Both the position numbers and the translations under genes were made by a program. Below the pieces are notes generated by a model. It did no database searches. It was not told where the DNA came from and saw only the letters and a list, made by a program, of their open reading frames with translations. A DNA stretch of 64,000 nt, from NCBI GenBank assembly GCA_022702545.1, contig JAHRBC010000005.1, forward strand, positions 1,736,001 to 1,800,000. Reading direction: 5' to 3'. Shown in pieces: positions 1 to 11,472 of the stretch. How positions within the stretch are numbered: position 1 is the stretch's first letter; each line of letters opens with the position of its first letter. Source of the stretch: Phycomyces nitens. Its lineage: Eukaryota > Mucoromycota > Mucoromycetes > Mucorales > Phycomycetaceae.

Positions 1-1182
1 TTTTGTTTTGTAGAGCATTCTTGATAAGTTTTCAAGTTCTACAGAAAGCATTGCATTTCCTGGGACAAAGAACGGATACACAGTCGCATCGTCCGACGGT
101 CTGAAAAGACTCTTTACCATCCCAGTATACTTTACTGGCATCCCACGCCCATTGATAAATTGAGTTTCTGTAGGCCTGTTTGTCTGTTGCTGGAATGTGT
201 AAAAGGGTGTCTGTAATCTGTTGGATATATATGTTGGGGTTTGTTCGTTGACGAGTGTCTGGATAATTAACTCGACTGCATTGGTCCAAGAAGTAGAGTT
301 TATAAAGGAATCGTCTCTTGTCGTGTTCCAATAACGGTAAGAAAGCCCAAGGAACGACCCAAGAGAGTCAATCTCCCATTTACGCTCAAATACTACAAGG
401 CAAATTTTTTATCAGTTATTGTTCGATCAGTTGGCGATTTTACCCCCAAACACGGATCAGAGTTTTCTTTATTTATTTACACTGATAATAAAAAGGATTC
501 TTGTATTACCTCCTTGTTTTCTTTCTACGTCTCGTTTCATCATCTGCGGTCGGCTTAGAAGGTCAAGGTTGGAGGGTTGGTCAAAGGCATTTGCATAGGG
601 GTCCAGCTGTACAAAATGTGCCTGCATATAAATTGCTCCCAGGAATAATTTCTTGAGACCAATATCTTGTTTGACATAGTCAAGGTAAGGCAAGAGCTGG
701 TTTGCAGAGTCTCGAAGCCACATGGCATTGATATCACCAGTTATGATAAACGAGAGCGGCGAGCAGCCAGTCTGGTTCATACAGGCTGTCTGCTGGATTG
801 TGGTGTCTAGTGTGTTGGGAAATGCATTTGTAAATAGACGGGCAAGGTCGAGATCTGTGATCTAAGTAACAAAGGGCCAACAGGATTTAATACACTCCAA
901 TACTCATTTCAATTGATTTCAATTCGACTCAATTCGATTCGATTCCTAGACAAAAAAAACAGTTGACTTTACTTGGGAAGCTACAGATTCAACAACTGAG
1001 TTAATGATATCACTAGTGAATCGACGACAGGCTTCTATTGGACGCTGGAAGGCCAGGCCAAGTGGACCTCCGCTGGCTGGGCCATGAAATACTTTGGAAT
1101 AACTATAGTTTAAATATTCTAGTGATCTGTAAACCATGTGCAGGACGACTTACTCTTGATAGTCTGGACAGGCTTCTGACAT
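1..1182 (-). CDS. GH125 exo-alpha-1,6-mannosidase (Mug157-like), 3' end cut by window edge
   Basis: Exons read on the minus strand are about 1182-1154, 1102-973, 861-510 and 392-1, with GT-AG introns at 1103-1153, 862-972 and 393-509. The joined protein contains CPDYQDYSKVFHGPASGG, then FQRPIEACRRF, and the hallmark GDINAMWLRDSANQLLPYL, which is typical of glycoside hydrolase family 125 (formerly DUF1237, S. pombe mug157 family). It continues through QAHFVQLDPYANAF to KYTGMVKSLFRPSDDA at the edge, so the C-terminal part is outside the window. GH125 enzymes remove alpha-1,6-linked mannose, in fungi probably in the secretory pathway or cell wall. The first exon is uncertain: the ATG at 1182 gives MSEACPDYQ, while an ATG at 1323 begins a hydrophobic signal-like stretch (MDKVYNGILVLLVTLC) that could be joined by another intron I could not place in frame. 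Confidence 0.88.
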
Positions 1183-2273
1183 TGTAAAGATTGAATTCGA
1201 CGCTTGATAGTTTTATTTTGCTTGGTTTTGGAAGACGTGGATGGATTTTAATATCAAAAAATAGGAGTACCAGCTACAGAGAGTAACAAGAAGAACAAGG
1301 ATACCATTATAGACTTTATCCATATTTCTGCTGTGATTCTCTTTATATGAGATGAATAGGGACTATGAGGTCATCCTTTCTGCTGCTTAGCAACATGCGG
1401 GATTTTGGTATTCCGTTTGGGGGGATTCTATTCAACCCAAACTTCCTTGACTATTCTCTCTCTCTATCTCTCTCTTTCTTTCTTTCTCTTAAGTAGAGAT
1501 GGAAAGGCCAAAAAAAAAAGACTCCTTACCCCGTGAAATACATACTGTACATAAACAAAACAAAAAAGTTTAAAGAGTAGCACGCGGGTTAAAGTCTAAT
1601 AATGGCCATTTAGAAATTCACGTCTATTCACTTGACACTTTTTTCACACAGGAGCATGTGTATAATCAAGAGTGTCAAGGTCAAGAGAATCCACGTCTGG
1701 TATGCAGTATGATGAGCTCACAAAACAATCAGAGAAAGTACTACATGTAGTCCTGTCACAAACATGGTCAACGGTCTCTATTTAAAAGTGATCCTTTGTT
1801 TTCGTTTTGGTCATTTTATCCTAGGGTTTTTTATTATTATTATTATTTTGCTTAAAATATTTAAATACTAAAGACCATCTTTATTATAGAGCACTGTATC
1901 TTTCTATGCCTAGCATTCCTCCTACCAAACTAGACTCGATAGAGATATAAAGAGCAGTTGTCATGATAATATAATATACAAATCTATGATGTGCATTGCC
2001 ATGGTGACTAGACAGTTGTCAAGCTAGTAAAACATACAACCATTTTGTGACAAGTACATGCTCTTTACGACCATGACCATTTTTCACTGTTCTATACAGA
2101 CCGAGTGATATTCTATTGGTCTCAATAATATCCTTTCTTGTATTCTCATTGTGCATACCATTCAGTACATTTGCAATATTTTGTATTATTCATCGAGTCA
2201 TCAAAGATCATATATGTGTGGGTGTGTTATATGTTTTTATGGATATTGTTGTATGAAAGATGCACTCTGTTAC
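1183..2273. other. intergenic region, no gene seen
   Basis: AT-rich spacer between two minus-strand genes. It holds a CT-rich run near 1460-1490 and an ATT run near 1832-1848. A hydrophobic signal-like ATG at 1323 on the minus strand may belong to the 5' end of the GH125 gene. Nothing else is supportable. Confidence 0.5.
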
Positions 2274-3824
2274 TTAGTTTCCACCAGCATTTCCACCGCC
2301 ATTGCCACCGCCATTGCCACCGCCATTGCCACCCATGAATTGACGAGCCCTAGAACGATCTCTGTTAATTAAAACTCTCTTTTCTTTTTCCAACAACAGT
2401 ACTTACATGTTCATCATTTCAGGGTTGCGCATCATCTCTGCCAAACCACCAGCACCACCGTTACCCATCATTTGCTGGGCCCTATAGTAAAGAAGAAGAA
2501 GAAGAAAAACCAGATCAAAATGGTCAATACAATTGTTTTAAAAGCACCATTGGCACCAAATATATCTTACATTCTAGCGATCTCTGGGTTGTTCATCATA
2601 TCTCCCAATGCTCCAGACTGCATCATCTGTTGAGCCATGCCCATCAAGGCAGGGTTGTTCAGCATGGAGCTAAGATCAGGCATGCCTTCTGGTGCAGAAG
2701 GGACACTTCTTGAACCTTCGGTTCTGTCGACAGCAGTGGAATCCAACTTGGATTTAGCAGTCTGGAGAGAAGACTTGAGGGTAGGGTTCTCGGGGTCAAG
2801 TGCCAAACCATTCTCATAAGCCTCTACAGCCTCTGCGTATTTCTTTTGGCAGAACAAGGCATGACCCATACGGCTGTAGGCCTTGCTGTACTTGGGATCA
2901 ATTGTGATTGCCTGCTTGGCATCATCGACAGCCTTTTGGTGCTCTCCCTGCTGACTGTAGGCAGCAGCTCTAAGGTGATTTTTGAGTTGATTGGTTGATT
3001 CATGAGTCCTTTTGACCATCTTGATCCACTTTGAGCCCATAGCCTTGTTACCAATTTAATTTACCTGTTTGCAAAGTACACAGCCTGGTTACCGTTGATG
3101 GCAATAGCCTGGGTATAAAGGTTGATGGCTTCAGGGTAGTTGCGCTCAGCAACCTTGCGATTGCCAGCTGCCTTGAACTCTTCTGCCTTTTTCTTATCTT
3201 CCTCGGTCAACTCAACCTATTGGTTCCCACACAGTCATGATTAATCATCTGGACCCAGGGTTTGGGTTTTTTTTTGGTGGTGTTCAAGTAGTACTTACAG
3301 CTAATATACAATAACAAAAGAAATGTCAATATCCACATATTTGCAACTTCTTTTATTCTCCCTCTTGACGCCAAATGCATATTCATATATATATATATAA
3401 GAGAAACTTACGTTTGACTGGTTCTGGAGCAGAGGACTTTATAGGCAACCAATTTTTTTTTAAGACTTGCTTTCAATATTAAAAAAATGACTTTCACATG
3501 CATACCTGTGCCTTGGACTTGGACTTTGTCTTGAGATAAACTTCAAAAATAGACAAGAGGTTGGCAGGCTTGGTGCTGTAGAGTGCCTGCTGCTGGGCAT
3601 CTTCGGTGTCTACACCAAATGCCTCACCGATACATTGCTTGGCGACTAGGAAATATTTCAGTTTGCTTTAGAAAATTTCACACGTACGCGTAATATTATT
3701 TTTGGATAGTTTTATTACTTTCAATGCCCTCGACGTCTTCTGGGCTAATGGTGTTGTCATTGCAAGACTTTTGGAGGAACTCCAAGATTGAGAATACGAG
3801 AGCTTTCTTGTTTTCAGTGGCCAT
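2274..3824 (-). CDS. Sgt2/SGTA small glutamine-rich TPR co-chaperone
   Basis: Six exons (3824-3719, 3645-3506, 3216-3065, 2969-2571, 2481-2407, 2361-2274) join in frame to about 319 residues. The N-terminus (MATENKKALVFSILEFLQ) matches the SGTA homodimerisation domain that contacts Get5/Ubl4A. Three TPR units follow (EEFKAAGNRKVAERNYPEAI; AVYFANRAAAYSQQGEH; AYSRMGHALFCQKKYAEAV), ending in the capping helix. The C-terminus has the NNPALMGMAQQMMQSG and NPEMM methionine-rich segments that bind hydrophobic tail-anchors. The protein hands tail-anchored membrane proteins to the GET pathway in the cytosol. Unusually, it ends with four GGGN/GGN units rather than a glutamine-rich tail. A 12-nt candidate microexon (about 3413-3424, NQSN) lies in the 290-nt intron between exons 2 and 3 and would also keep the frame. 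Confidence 0.93.
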
Positions 3825-4566
3825 GGTTGAAGATTGGAATCAATTAGAAAGAGAATGATTTAAATTCTCAGCCTTAATTGAAAAAAAAATTGGCAAGGGT
3901 TACGCACCCTTTTCTTTTTCTTTTCTTTCTTTTTTGAGATCAAGCCTTTTTAGGTCTCCGACTGTATATCGGGAACTAAATATTGTCCAATTAAATAAAA
4001 GATATTTCCAGACAAGAATCTGAATATCTCTGATAAAGAGTCGATTTTGTTTTACAAGCGTCATCTTTAAACCTTTATAATAAATTGGATCCAGGTGCAA
4101 AGAAAAAATATTTTGTAGTTGTAGTGAGAATGTCTATAGCTTCAAGTCAATAAGCGTTGTGGTCCGTGTCTTTATTTTTGCGCTTTTTCCTTTTATGAAG
4201 AAACGCAAAAATCAGACCTGTGAGAGCTGTCGCCATTTGAACTCTCAAATTATTGTGCAAGTATTTCAGTCGCCTCTCCAAATGTTCTGAATCTTATCAT
4301 CGGAGTATACAAAATAAACCAGTCAAAAAAAAAGAAAAAAAGAAAAAAAGGCTCAAATGCCTAAGAACCCCTTTCATTTTTTTTTTCTGCTGCTGCGTGA
4401 ATCCCTAATCATTTTTTTTAAATACATATATTACTGTGCACTGTAGATAATTTTTATACGCACTTTTTTTTTTTTTACATATACACAGAAAAAAAAATAC
4501 GACTTTGCACGATCTGTTCATCTTTTCTGAATATTTTCTGTCTCTCTCTTTCTCTCATTGTACATC
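3825..4566. promoter_or_regulatory. divergent intergenic region between SGT and zinc-ribbon genes
   Basis: This 740-bp AT-rich spacer separates genes transcribed outward in both directions, so it must hold both promoters. It contains poly-A/T and pyrimidine-rich tracts (4430-4480) but no motif I can name. A minus-strand ORF at 3900-4100 is lysine-rich low complexity and is not accepted as a gene. Confidence 0.4.
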
Positions 4567-5414
4567 ATGACTACCAATAAGCGATCTCGAAAGTCCTGTC
4601 CATTGTGCTCTTGTCCTGTTGAAGAATTCGGAATCCATCTAGATTCCACCATTATTATGTGCTCAGATACAAAGGTAAGAAGACAAATCATTCGGCCATT
4701 CTTCATCAAGAAGCTTTAACAAAGACGTAGATATAGATCATAAACAGAGACTCATCAACCTATTATCTAGTGTGATTACCCATTCAACGGTTCCCTCCAG
4801 GGCTTCATAAAGACCACACGCAGCCTTTCTAGCAAACGGCGTCGATCTCGTATAGCAAAGCCACCTGGATTTATCGATGATGGTTATAGGCAAGGTGGAT
4901 CTCTTTCAAATAAAGAGCATTTGGATAAGTCCTCACAGAAAGCGCGCTTAGATTCCAATGTACTTGTGGACAGTGAGGATGGTTCAAAAGACTGTAAGTT
5001 TCATGTCAATCCAGATAATCAATCAATCAATCAATCAGTGCCCTTTTTCTTGTGTTTGGTTTGGTTTGGTTTGGACGTTTGGCTAATATTGATTTGTCTT
5101 TTATAGACTTGGATCCTACTACATCATCTCCTGATCTTGCGACACAGAAAGATGTCGTATCAGATATCATGAACAATATTGACGATTGCCTGACCCCATC
5201 TCGGTTCTCTTTGGCAGATATCGAACAGTTACTGGGTGATAAGGAACCTTTGGGCGAGATAGACTATGGATCCTCGGCTGTGGTGACGCCCAAAGACGGC
5301 GAAGGACTAGACTGGATGACCGGATTGAACGATGTGTTCAACTTTGGACCCACGGATTCCAAGTACGATCCATTGACGAGCAATCAGGAATTCGACATAT
5401 TGCTCGGCTTGTAA
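4567..5414 (+). CDS. small zinc-ribbon protein of unknown function
   Basis: Three exons (4567-4674, 4771-4993, 5107-5414) give 212 residues. The N-terminus carries CPLC (Cys11, Cys14) and CSDTKCDYPF (Cys32, Cys37), a four-cysteine CX2C...CX4C zinc-ribbon-like motif followed by a basic stretch (SSKRRRSRIAK) that could be a nuclear localisation signal. The rest is acidic and probably disordered, with a helical SLADIEQLLG segment and a C-terminal EFDILLGL. The cysteine pattern ending in a 'YPF/YPL' resembles the N-terminal zinc motif of animal USPL1, a SUMO protease, but no protease domain follows, so only motif similarity is claimed. The start is supported by an ATG close to a pyrimidine-rich leader. 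Confidence 0.75.
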
Positions 5415-6008
5415 AGTAACCAAAGCACCGGACCATTTTCCTATCCATTTCTCTTTCTTTTCTTTTCTTTTTTTTATAGCACAAGTTCCCCTCCTCTCTC
5501 TCTCTTTCTGTACATAAGTAGGAAAATGTCTACATGTCTCTTTGGTCTACATTCCCGTACTGCAAGGACTCTTGCTTTCTTATAACTATTTTCATTACCC
5601 TTGTGTTTCCTTGTACACTTCGTTTTCCACTGTACATTTTGGCTTGTCAAGACAACACTTTTATATACGTATTTATCTATATTTCAAGTTTTTCATTTAT
5701 TTACGAATTCATAATTAGGAAAATTAAAGAGAAAGCAATATATAGAGAAAGTAAAAAAAAAGAAAAGAAAAAGAAAAGAGAAAGAGAAAGAGAGAGAGAG
5801 AGGCACATAGTCAATTTCATGATCCACTCCTTCTTTTCTTTGATCGGTTTGGCAGTGAATCTACACGCTTTTCCTGGTTTGCGCATAATTTTTGGGAGGG
5901 TGAGGGTGAGGGGAGGGGGGAGGGTTTTTCTTTTCTTTAAAGAAAAAAGAAAAAAAAGGTCTTTCGCATGTATAATAAGTTGTGTATACATTGTGCTGTA
6001 CTAAATTA
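5415..6008. other. intergenic, convergent 3' ends
   Basis: Spacer between the plus-strand zinc-ribbon gene and the minus-strand CP2 gene. It holds an A/G-rich low-complexity run (5750-5803, including an AG repeat). The open frames on both strands across this run are compositional artefacts. Confidence 0.5.
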
Positions 6009-9000
6009 TTAAAACTGAAGCAAGAGTCGAACGGTGCCATTTGGCTTAATTTCCCATTCTACCAGCATCACTGCATGATCTGATAAGTACTGTACCAGGA
6101 CAGAGTCTGTTACTGACATATAGCTCTCTTCGTCCTGTTTGCGCCTCTCGGACCATCCAGAAAAAGTGTTTGCGTCCAGTCGTCGAGTGCGAGAACAGAG
6201 GACTTCGGATACTTGACTTGGGTGTAATGACAACTTATCTGACAGACAGCTGATCAAGGCACTCAGGGTAAGGGAGGGTAAATAAAGGGCTTGTAAACGA
6301 GGGGATTTGCCTTGGGCGGAAGCAGAAGCCTGAAAGCATTGATGTTGAGTGGTTTTGATGTCGACATAAAAGTTGATTCCTTTATAATTAATAATAATAA
6401 AAAAAAAGGGTTAATATATGTATATCATAATTAAAAAAAATCCAGCTTTTATGGAAATAAGGTGTACCTCTTGTTTGACATGGAAGCATAGTATTTGAGA
6501 GGTTATTTGAGTTCATTGTGATGAGATCAACATCTGGGTGTGTTCTCATTGCACTCTCCAGAGTGATTCCCGTGAAGCCATCGATATATGATGGATATGT
6601 GGTGTCAAATGGAGCTGCAATGAGCAATGGGGGTGTGGATAGACTGTCAGAGATATCAAATTGCCCTGGGTCATCTTTGAAGGGTTCCATAAGAGGAGAC
6701 GATGGAATAGATTGGAATAAGCTGTGGGATATTGCTCTTCTGTTGTAGATATTCCACAGTGGATTTGTCTTGTGGTTTCCTTCTGCTAAAATACAGAACC
6801 AATATTAAAAGACTGATCCATCTCAAGGACTCACTTACAATAAAGCTTCTCAAGATGTCGATTGATCTGTTTGGCATCGTCTTTGATTTTCCGTTCTGCA
6901 CCCTAGATTATGTATTAGGATTATATGGAGAGAGGGAGGGGGAATTAGGCCATTTGGCAAAGAGGTTACCTTGTCTCTAAATAGTTTGATTTTGCAGAAG
7001 CAGCGCTCGACATAATCATAGGTGCCATACGGATTGTCGACATCTTCACATGGCTTTGGATAGTAGCCTAGGGTAGGACTTGGTGCAGCAAAGTTCATTT
7101 TTGTCTCCATATATGCCCTCATTGGAATTCCCTTGACTCCCTTGATGCGCGAGAAGTCGGTAGACAGACAATTGAGGCGGACATAGAGAGTTGCACCTTG
7201 ACTGCCGTCCCATTCGAATGACACACGGTCAAATTCAGACACTTGCGCTTGGACAATGCCAACAGATCGATCGAGGTCTATTAAATTACGTAAATATGCA
7301 AAAGCCTAAAGAGTCCCTTTCTTTTTTTCTTTTTTTTCTTTTTTTTATTGCTATTGATCATTTTACCTATCTCGACAGCCCGGGCATGATGAGTGGCTCT
7401 CTGCTGGCTCATCCAGAATTTCCAATAATTGGAAGCTACCTTTCGATGGGCCGAGCTGTGAAAAGTGAGGGCAAAGGTGCTGGTGAGTTTGCCTGCAGAG
7501 CTATAGGTGTCGTTTAACCGGATGGCATATAATTGACCACGGTTTAGATAGGTCAAAGACTCGTCACCCGTTTTTTGAGCAGCTGCTGTAGGTGCTAAAA
7601 AAGAGCAGAATAATATGATGGGTAAGAAAGGGACATTATACAGCCAAGTCCCTCGTTTCTCCCTTTCCCCTTTTGTTGACCTTGAACCTTTTCGGCTTCT
7701 AGTGACACATATGCACATACCTTCTAGGACTATGTGAAAGCGTAGTTCCCTAAAAGAATAAGATAGTAAAGAACGTTAGATATGGTTCCAAGCGGTTCTA
7801 TGGCCCAGAATACACCGCAGCTAATTCCTGTATCTATTTATCTATCCATCTATCCATCCATCCATCTTTAATAACCATTATTATTTGTATATTTCTCCTT
7901 TTATGCCTCCTGTTTGATGCCATCTTTTTTTTTTGGTCAATATTTTTGCCACCCTCTTAACCATCTTGTTCTTTTTAAATATATGCCTACACCCATATAC
8001 ACATATATACACATATATACATATCTATATATATATATGTGTGTGTGCCAATGCGAAGTGCATGCTTTGTCTATCTATAGTGTCTGTGGAAAATCCCCCG
8101 TACTGACTCGCTCTCTCCATAAGCACATCCAACCCCCTTCCATTCCTTTTTTCTGCTCGCATTAGCACGAAAAGACAGCTCGCTTTTGGCTCCATAGACA
8201 CTAACCACCCCCCCAAAAACCAATAGAAACAGAAATATAAAAGACATTGTCACTTACTTTGTGCTGTCCATGGATCCCTTGTCAATGTCCAAAGTAGGGT
8301 CTTCAGGCACAGATTTCAAAATAAGGTTCTGTGCAGGCGTCTCGCTTTCCTGTTGAGCATATACTCGCTTCTTTCTGGATTGGATGGCTTTTGATAATCC
8401 TCTTGCTGCTCCTGCTGATCCTGTTATTAGTGGTGTTGTGTTTGAGGCAACTCCGCGCCTTTTCGGTGGCATGGCAAGCTCAAAATTTGAGGTGATTGAG
8501 TAGGGAGGATAGCCTTCGTGAGATAAGGAGTTGGTTACAGGCTGAAGAAATGAAGATGAAGAGTCGAGAGAGAATGAAGACGACAGGCTGTCTTGGGAAG
8601 ATAGTATGTCGGATATAGGTGTGTATTGCCAGGCTATTGGAGACGGATAGTCATTCACGGGTGTGGTTAGTGGGTGGTAGAATGTTGGTCCTGTCGCAGC
8701 TGGTGTGATTGCGAGGGGAGTGCCGTATGTTGGTAGGGAATATGAAGAGGTTGGTGTTGACGGGACGCATTGGACAGAAAGCGGCGAGTAGCCTGGTTGG
8801 TTCCCGAGGGACTGAAGGGAAAAATAGCTTGCCGGATAGGGTTTGCATACTGGCGAGATCGGTGGCACTGTTCTGGAGGGTTGAGAGTCATCAGGGTCAA
8901 GGTACAGAGGGAACAGTTTCTCATGTGCTGGCTGCCCGATCATATTTTCGTTTGTCAGGAAATCAACGGCACAAGTCTCTGTGGATTTGATATCCATAAG

Positions 9001-9182
9001 GCTAGTAGATCTAAAGGCATTGTCGGAGGCATGGCAGGAGCTAATCATCATCATCATCATAGAAATTCAGCAAGGTGATGGTTATGGACCATTAATTACC
9101 TGTCCATGTATTGAAAAGACGGGTAGTTGAGCTGATGGCGAACTGATTGGTCGAGAGTATGGTCGAATTCTTGGTAGCCCAT
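6009..9182 (-). CDS. CP2/Grainyhead-type transcription factor
   Basis: Eight exons (9182-9100, 9040-8258, 7749-7721, 7594-7367, 7277-6970, 6902-6839, 6785-6468, 6379-6009) join to 727 residues. Residues 1 to about 285 are Ser/Pro/Thr-rich and probably disordered, an activation-domain type of N-terminus with a basic QSRKKRVYAQQ segment. The DNA-binding region starts around residue 290 with ELRFHIVLEAPTAAAQK and YLNRGQLYAIRLND, the signature of the CP2/Grainyhead/LSF family, and runs through SFEWDGSQGATLYVRLNCLSTDFSRIKGVKG, a conserved core ending near KIKLFRDKGAERKIKDDAKQ. The C-terminal 120 residues may form the ubiquitin-like/oligomerisation part. In Neurospora the orthologue controls cell-wall remodelling and conidial separation; here that role is inference. 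The intron 7750-8257 is long (508 nt) for this genome. Confidence 0.88.
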
Positions 9183-10926
9183 CATTTTACACTGCTGATG
9201 TTTATATATATATATATATTAGTATGAAGAGGAAATAAGAAACTCGAAATTGAATAAAAGAAAAGATATTAATAAATAGATGTCTGTTATATACCGCTAG
9301 GACGTTTAGACTACAATCCAAAAAAAAGTATAACGGGTATGCAATAGACAAGACTATTTTTAAAATAGAAATAAATAGGTGCCGTATGCAACAACGCGGT
9401 ATGCTCTTATATATGGCTGGCTATAATTGCACAGGATAAGATGTCAAGAAAAAAAAATAAAAAATAAAAATAAAAATAAGAATAAAGAGAAAATCACGGC
9501 ACAATAGACAATAGATCTTGAAGTTTAAAAGGGTTCAGAATATACATCAGAGTGTGTGCGTTTATATAAAAACTTTGAGACAAAAATGGCATACACACAC
9601 CAAAAAAAAAAGGGGGGGCACGACAGTAGATATGCTTGAGAAGTGAACCCAATCTAAATGTGCTATGTTTGTGCTTTTTTGCTTTTGCACTTGCATAGAC
9701 TTTATTTGTGAGGGTTGAATGCAAAAGGGGGTGTATATGATTTATGGGAGTTTTTAATGAGGAGGTGGGGAGGCGTAAATAGATAATAAATAAAGAGAGG
9801 TAGAGAGTGGATATAAAGGACTAGCAGCAAATGGAATCCGAGGATGTATTCTGGTTGCCTACAAATGGAAGTTTTCTAGGTATAGCCGAGGAGACACGCG
9901 AAGGCAACGTTTATGTAAAAGGCAATAGATGGACAGCGCATGGACACTTGGCACCATATTCTATATAACCACTTGTCTATTTTAATACAAGACTTGCAAT
10001 ATATTTCTATTCGTGCGTTATCTATAAAAGGTTTGTGTAGGGTATCTCATGCATTTACGTATTTATTATATTGTAAAAAAGACTATTTTGAACGAATGCC
10101 TGCTAAAGGTGAGCATGTATAAGATTAAAGCCATCAGAGTGTCACGACGCATATTATTAGGACCCACATCGAATTATGTATGTATGTGCAAGAATAGATG
10201 TGGTTATGTACGTGTGTAATTCAAGGCATTTTTCCTATATATATATATTATATATATATTATATGTGTGTGTGTGCTGTATATACATGGGGACTATTACA
10301 TAGGTTATTAAATAGTCTAAAAAAAACAAAGCATTTTTTTTTGTATTTTATTTTTGCAACAGTTTTTGACATGTCATACAAATAAAGAATATTGCTGATA
10401 ATTCGTGTCAGAATAAACATATATATATATATATATATTTATGTATAGGAGTAAGGAGATCAAACCAAGAGAAGTGATAAAGAGACATAATTATATAAAG
10501 TAGAATATATATAAATGGATGTAATACTTGTGTAATTAACTAATGACCCTCTAAATAAGAAAGAGACAATATGTACGGTCATAGGAGGCTCTTATAAGTA
10601 TTATTATGATTATTATCTCGGTCAATAATCAGGTAACATTATTAACAAAAGAGTAGGACATTTCCAGAAAAGTCTAGGTTGTTTTGAAGATCAAACAATT
10701 CGGCGGTAAGGTTATGTTTATAGAGGACAATCAGGGACAGTAGACGTAAAGCCAATTTTATCTGGGTACGATAACACACTTTGTATGTCTCTGTTTGCAT
10801 TTTTATTGACCTTGAGCATCTATATGTTTTCCAATAAAGGTCTAGCTATTATTCTGTTTCCATTTATGTCAAGGTATCAAAAGACACCTACTTGCAAGGT
10901 TTGATAAAAAGGGAGCAAGACAGATT

Positions 10927-10957
<31 letters not shown>

Positions 10958-11390
10958 CCGACCTACATATATTATACAGAATTTACAGTGTCTATCAATG
11001 TGAACAAGACGAAATGCCATTAGAAGCTTTATTTTGTTATATAATAATTCATGTCATTTATAATGAGTTGAAGGGTGAAGCTAACATGCCAAAAGTTTCA
11101 AGGAATATATACTACAAAACACATGCCGAGTCTACTTATAATTCCCTATATTTTAAACAATATATACCATATCAATGAGGGGCTGAATGACCTTTATCTT
11201 TTTAATAAACACGTTTTAATTCTTAATATAAAAAATATCTAGTATTGAATTGTACGGTGTGATGTACGTTATAGATTCCTTGATAATTCGTAATTAAAAT
11301 GAACAATAATTTCTACTAAATCTTCTAGAACGATCTAGGGTATTCTTCTTCATGATTCCAAAGGTTCCTATGGGATGCATTTATCAACCA
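9183..11390. other. gene-free AT-rich region, CP2 upstream side
   Basis: Begins with the 5' flank of the CP2 gene (TA repeat at 9207-9222). The rest is AT-rich with short TA and CA/TA microsatellites (10231-10265, 10420-10440, 10929-10958). All open frames are short, low in complexity and dominated by Tyr/Ile/Cys-Val runs, so no gene is called. Confidence 0.5.
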
Positions 11391-11392
11391 TA

Positions 11393-11472
<80 letters not shown>
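11391..11472. repeat. ATT trinucleotide microsatellite
   Basis: About 27 uninterrupted copies of ATT run from the end of the 11341 line to about 11472. This is the longest simple repeat in the window. It is intergenic, with no gene on either side for several kilobases. Confidence 0.95.

Noticed and set aside
5534..6004. 156-residue plus-strand frame
   Set aside because: Dominated by Phe/Ile/Lys/Glu runs from A/G- and T-rich simple sequence in a 3' spacer.
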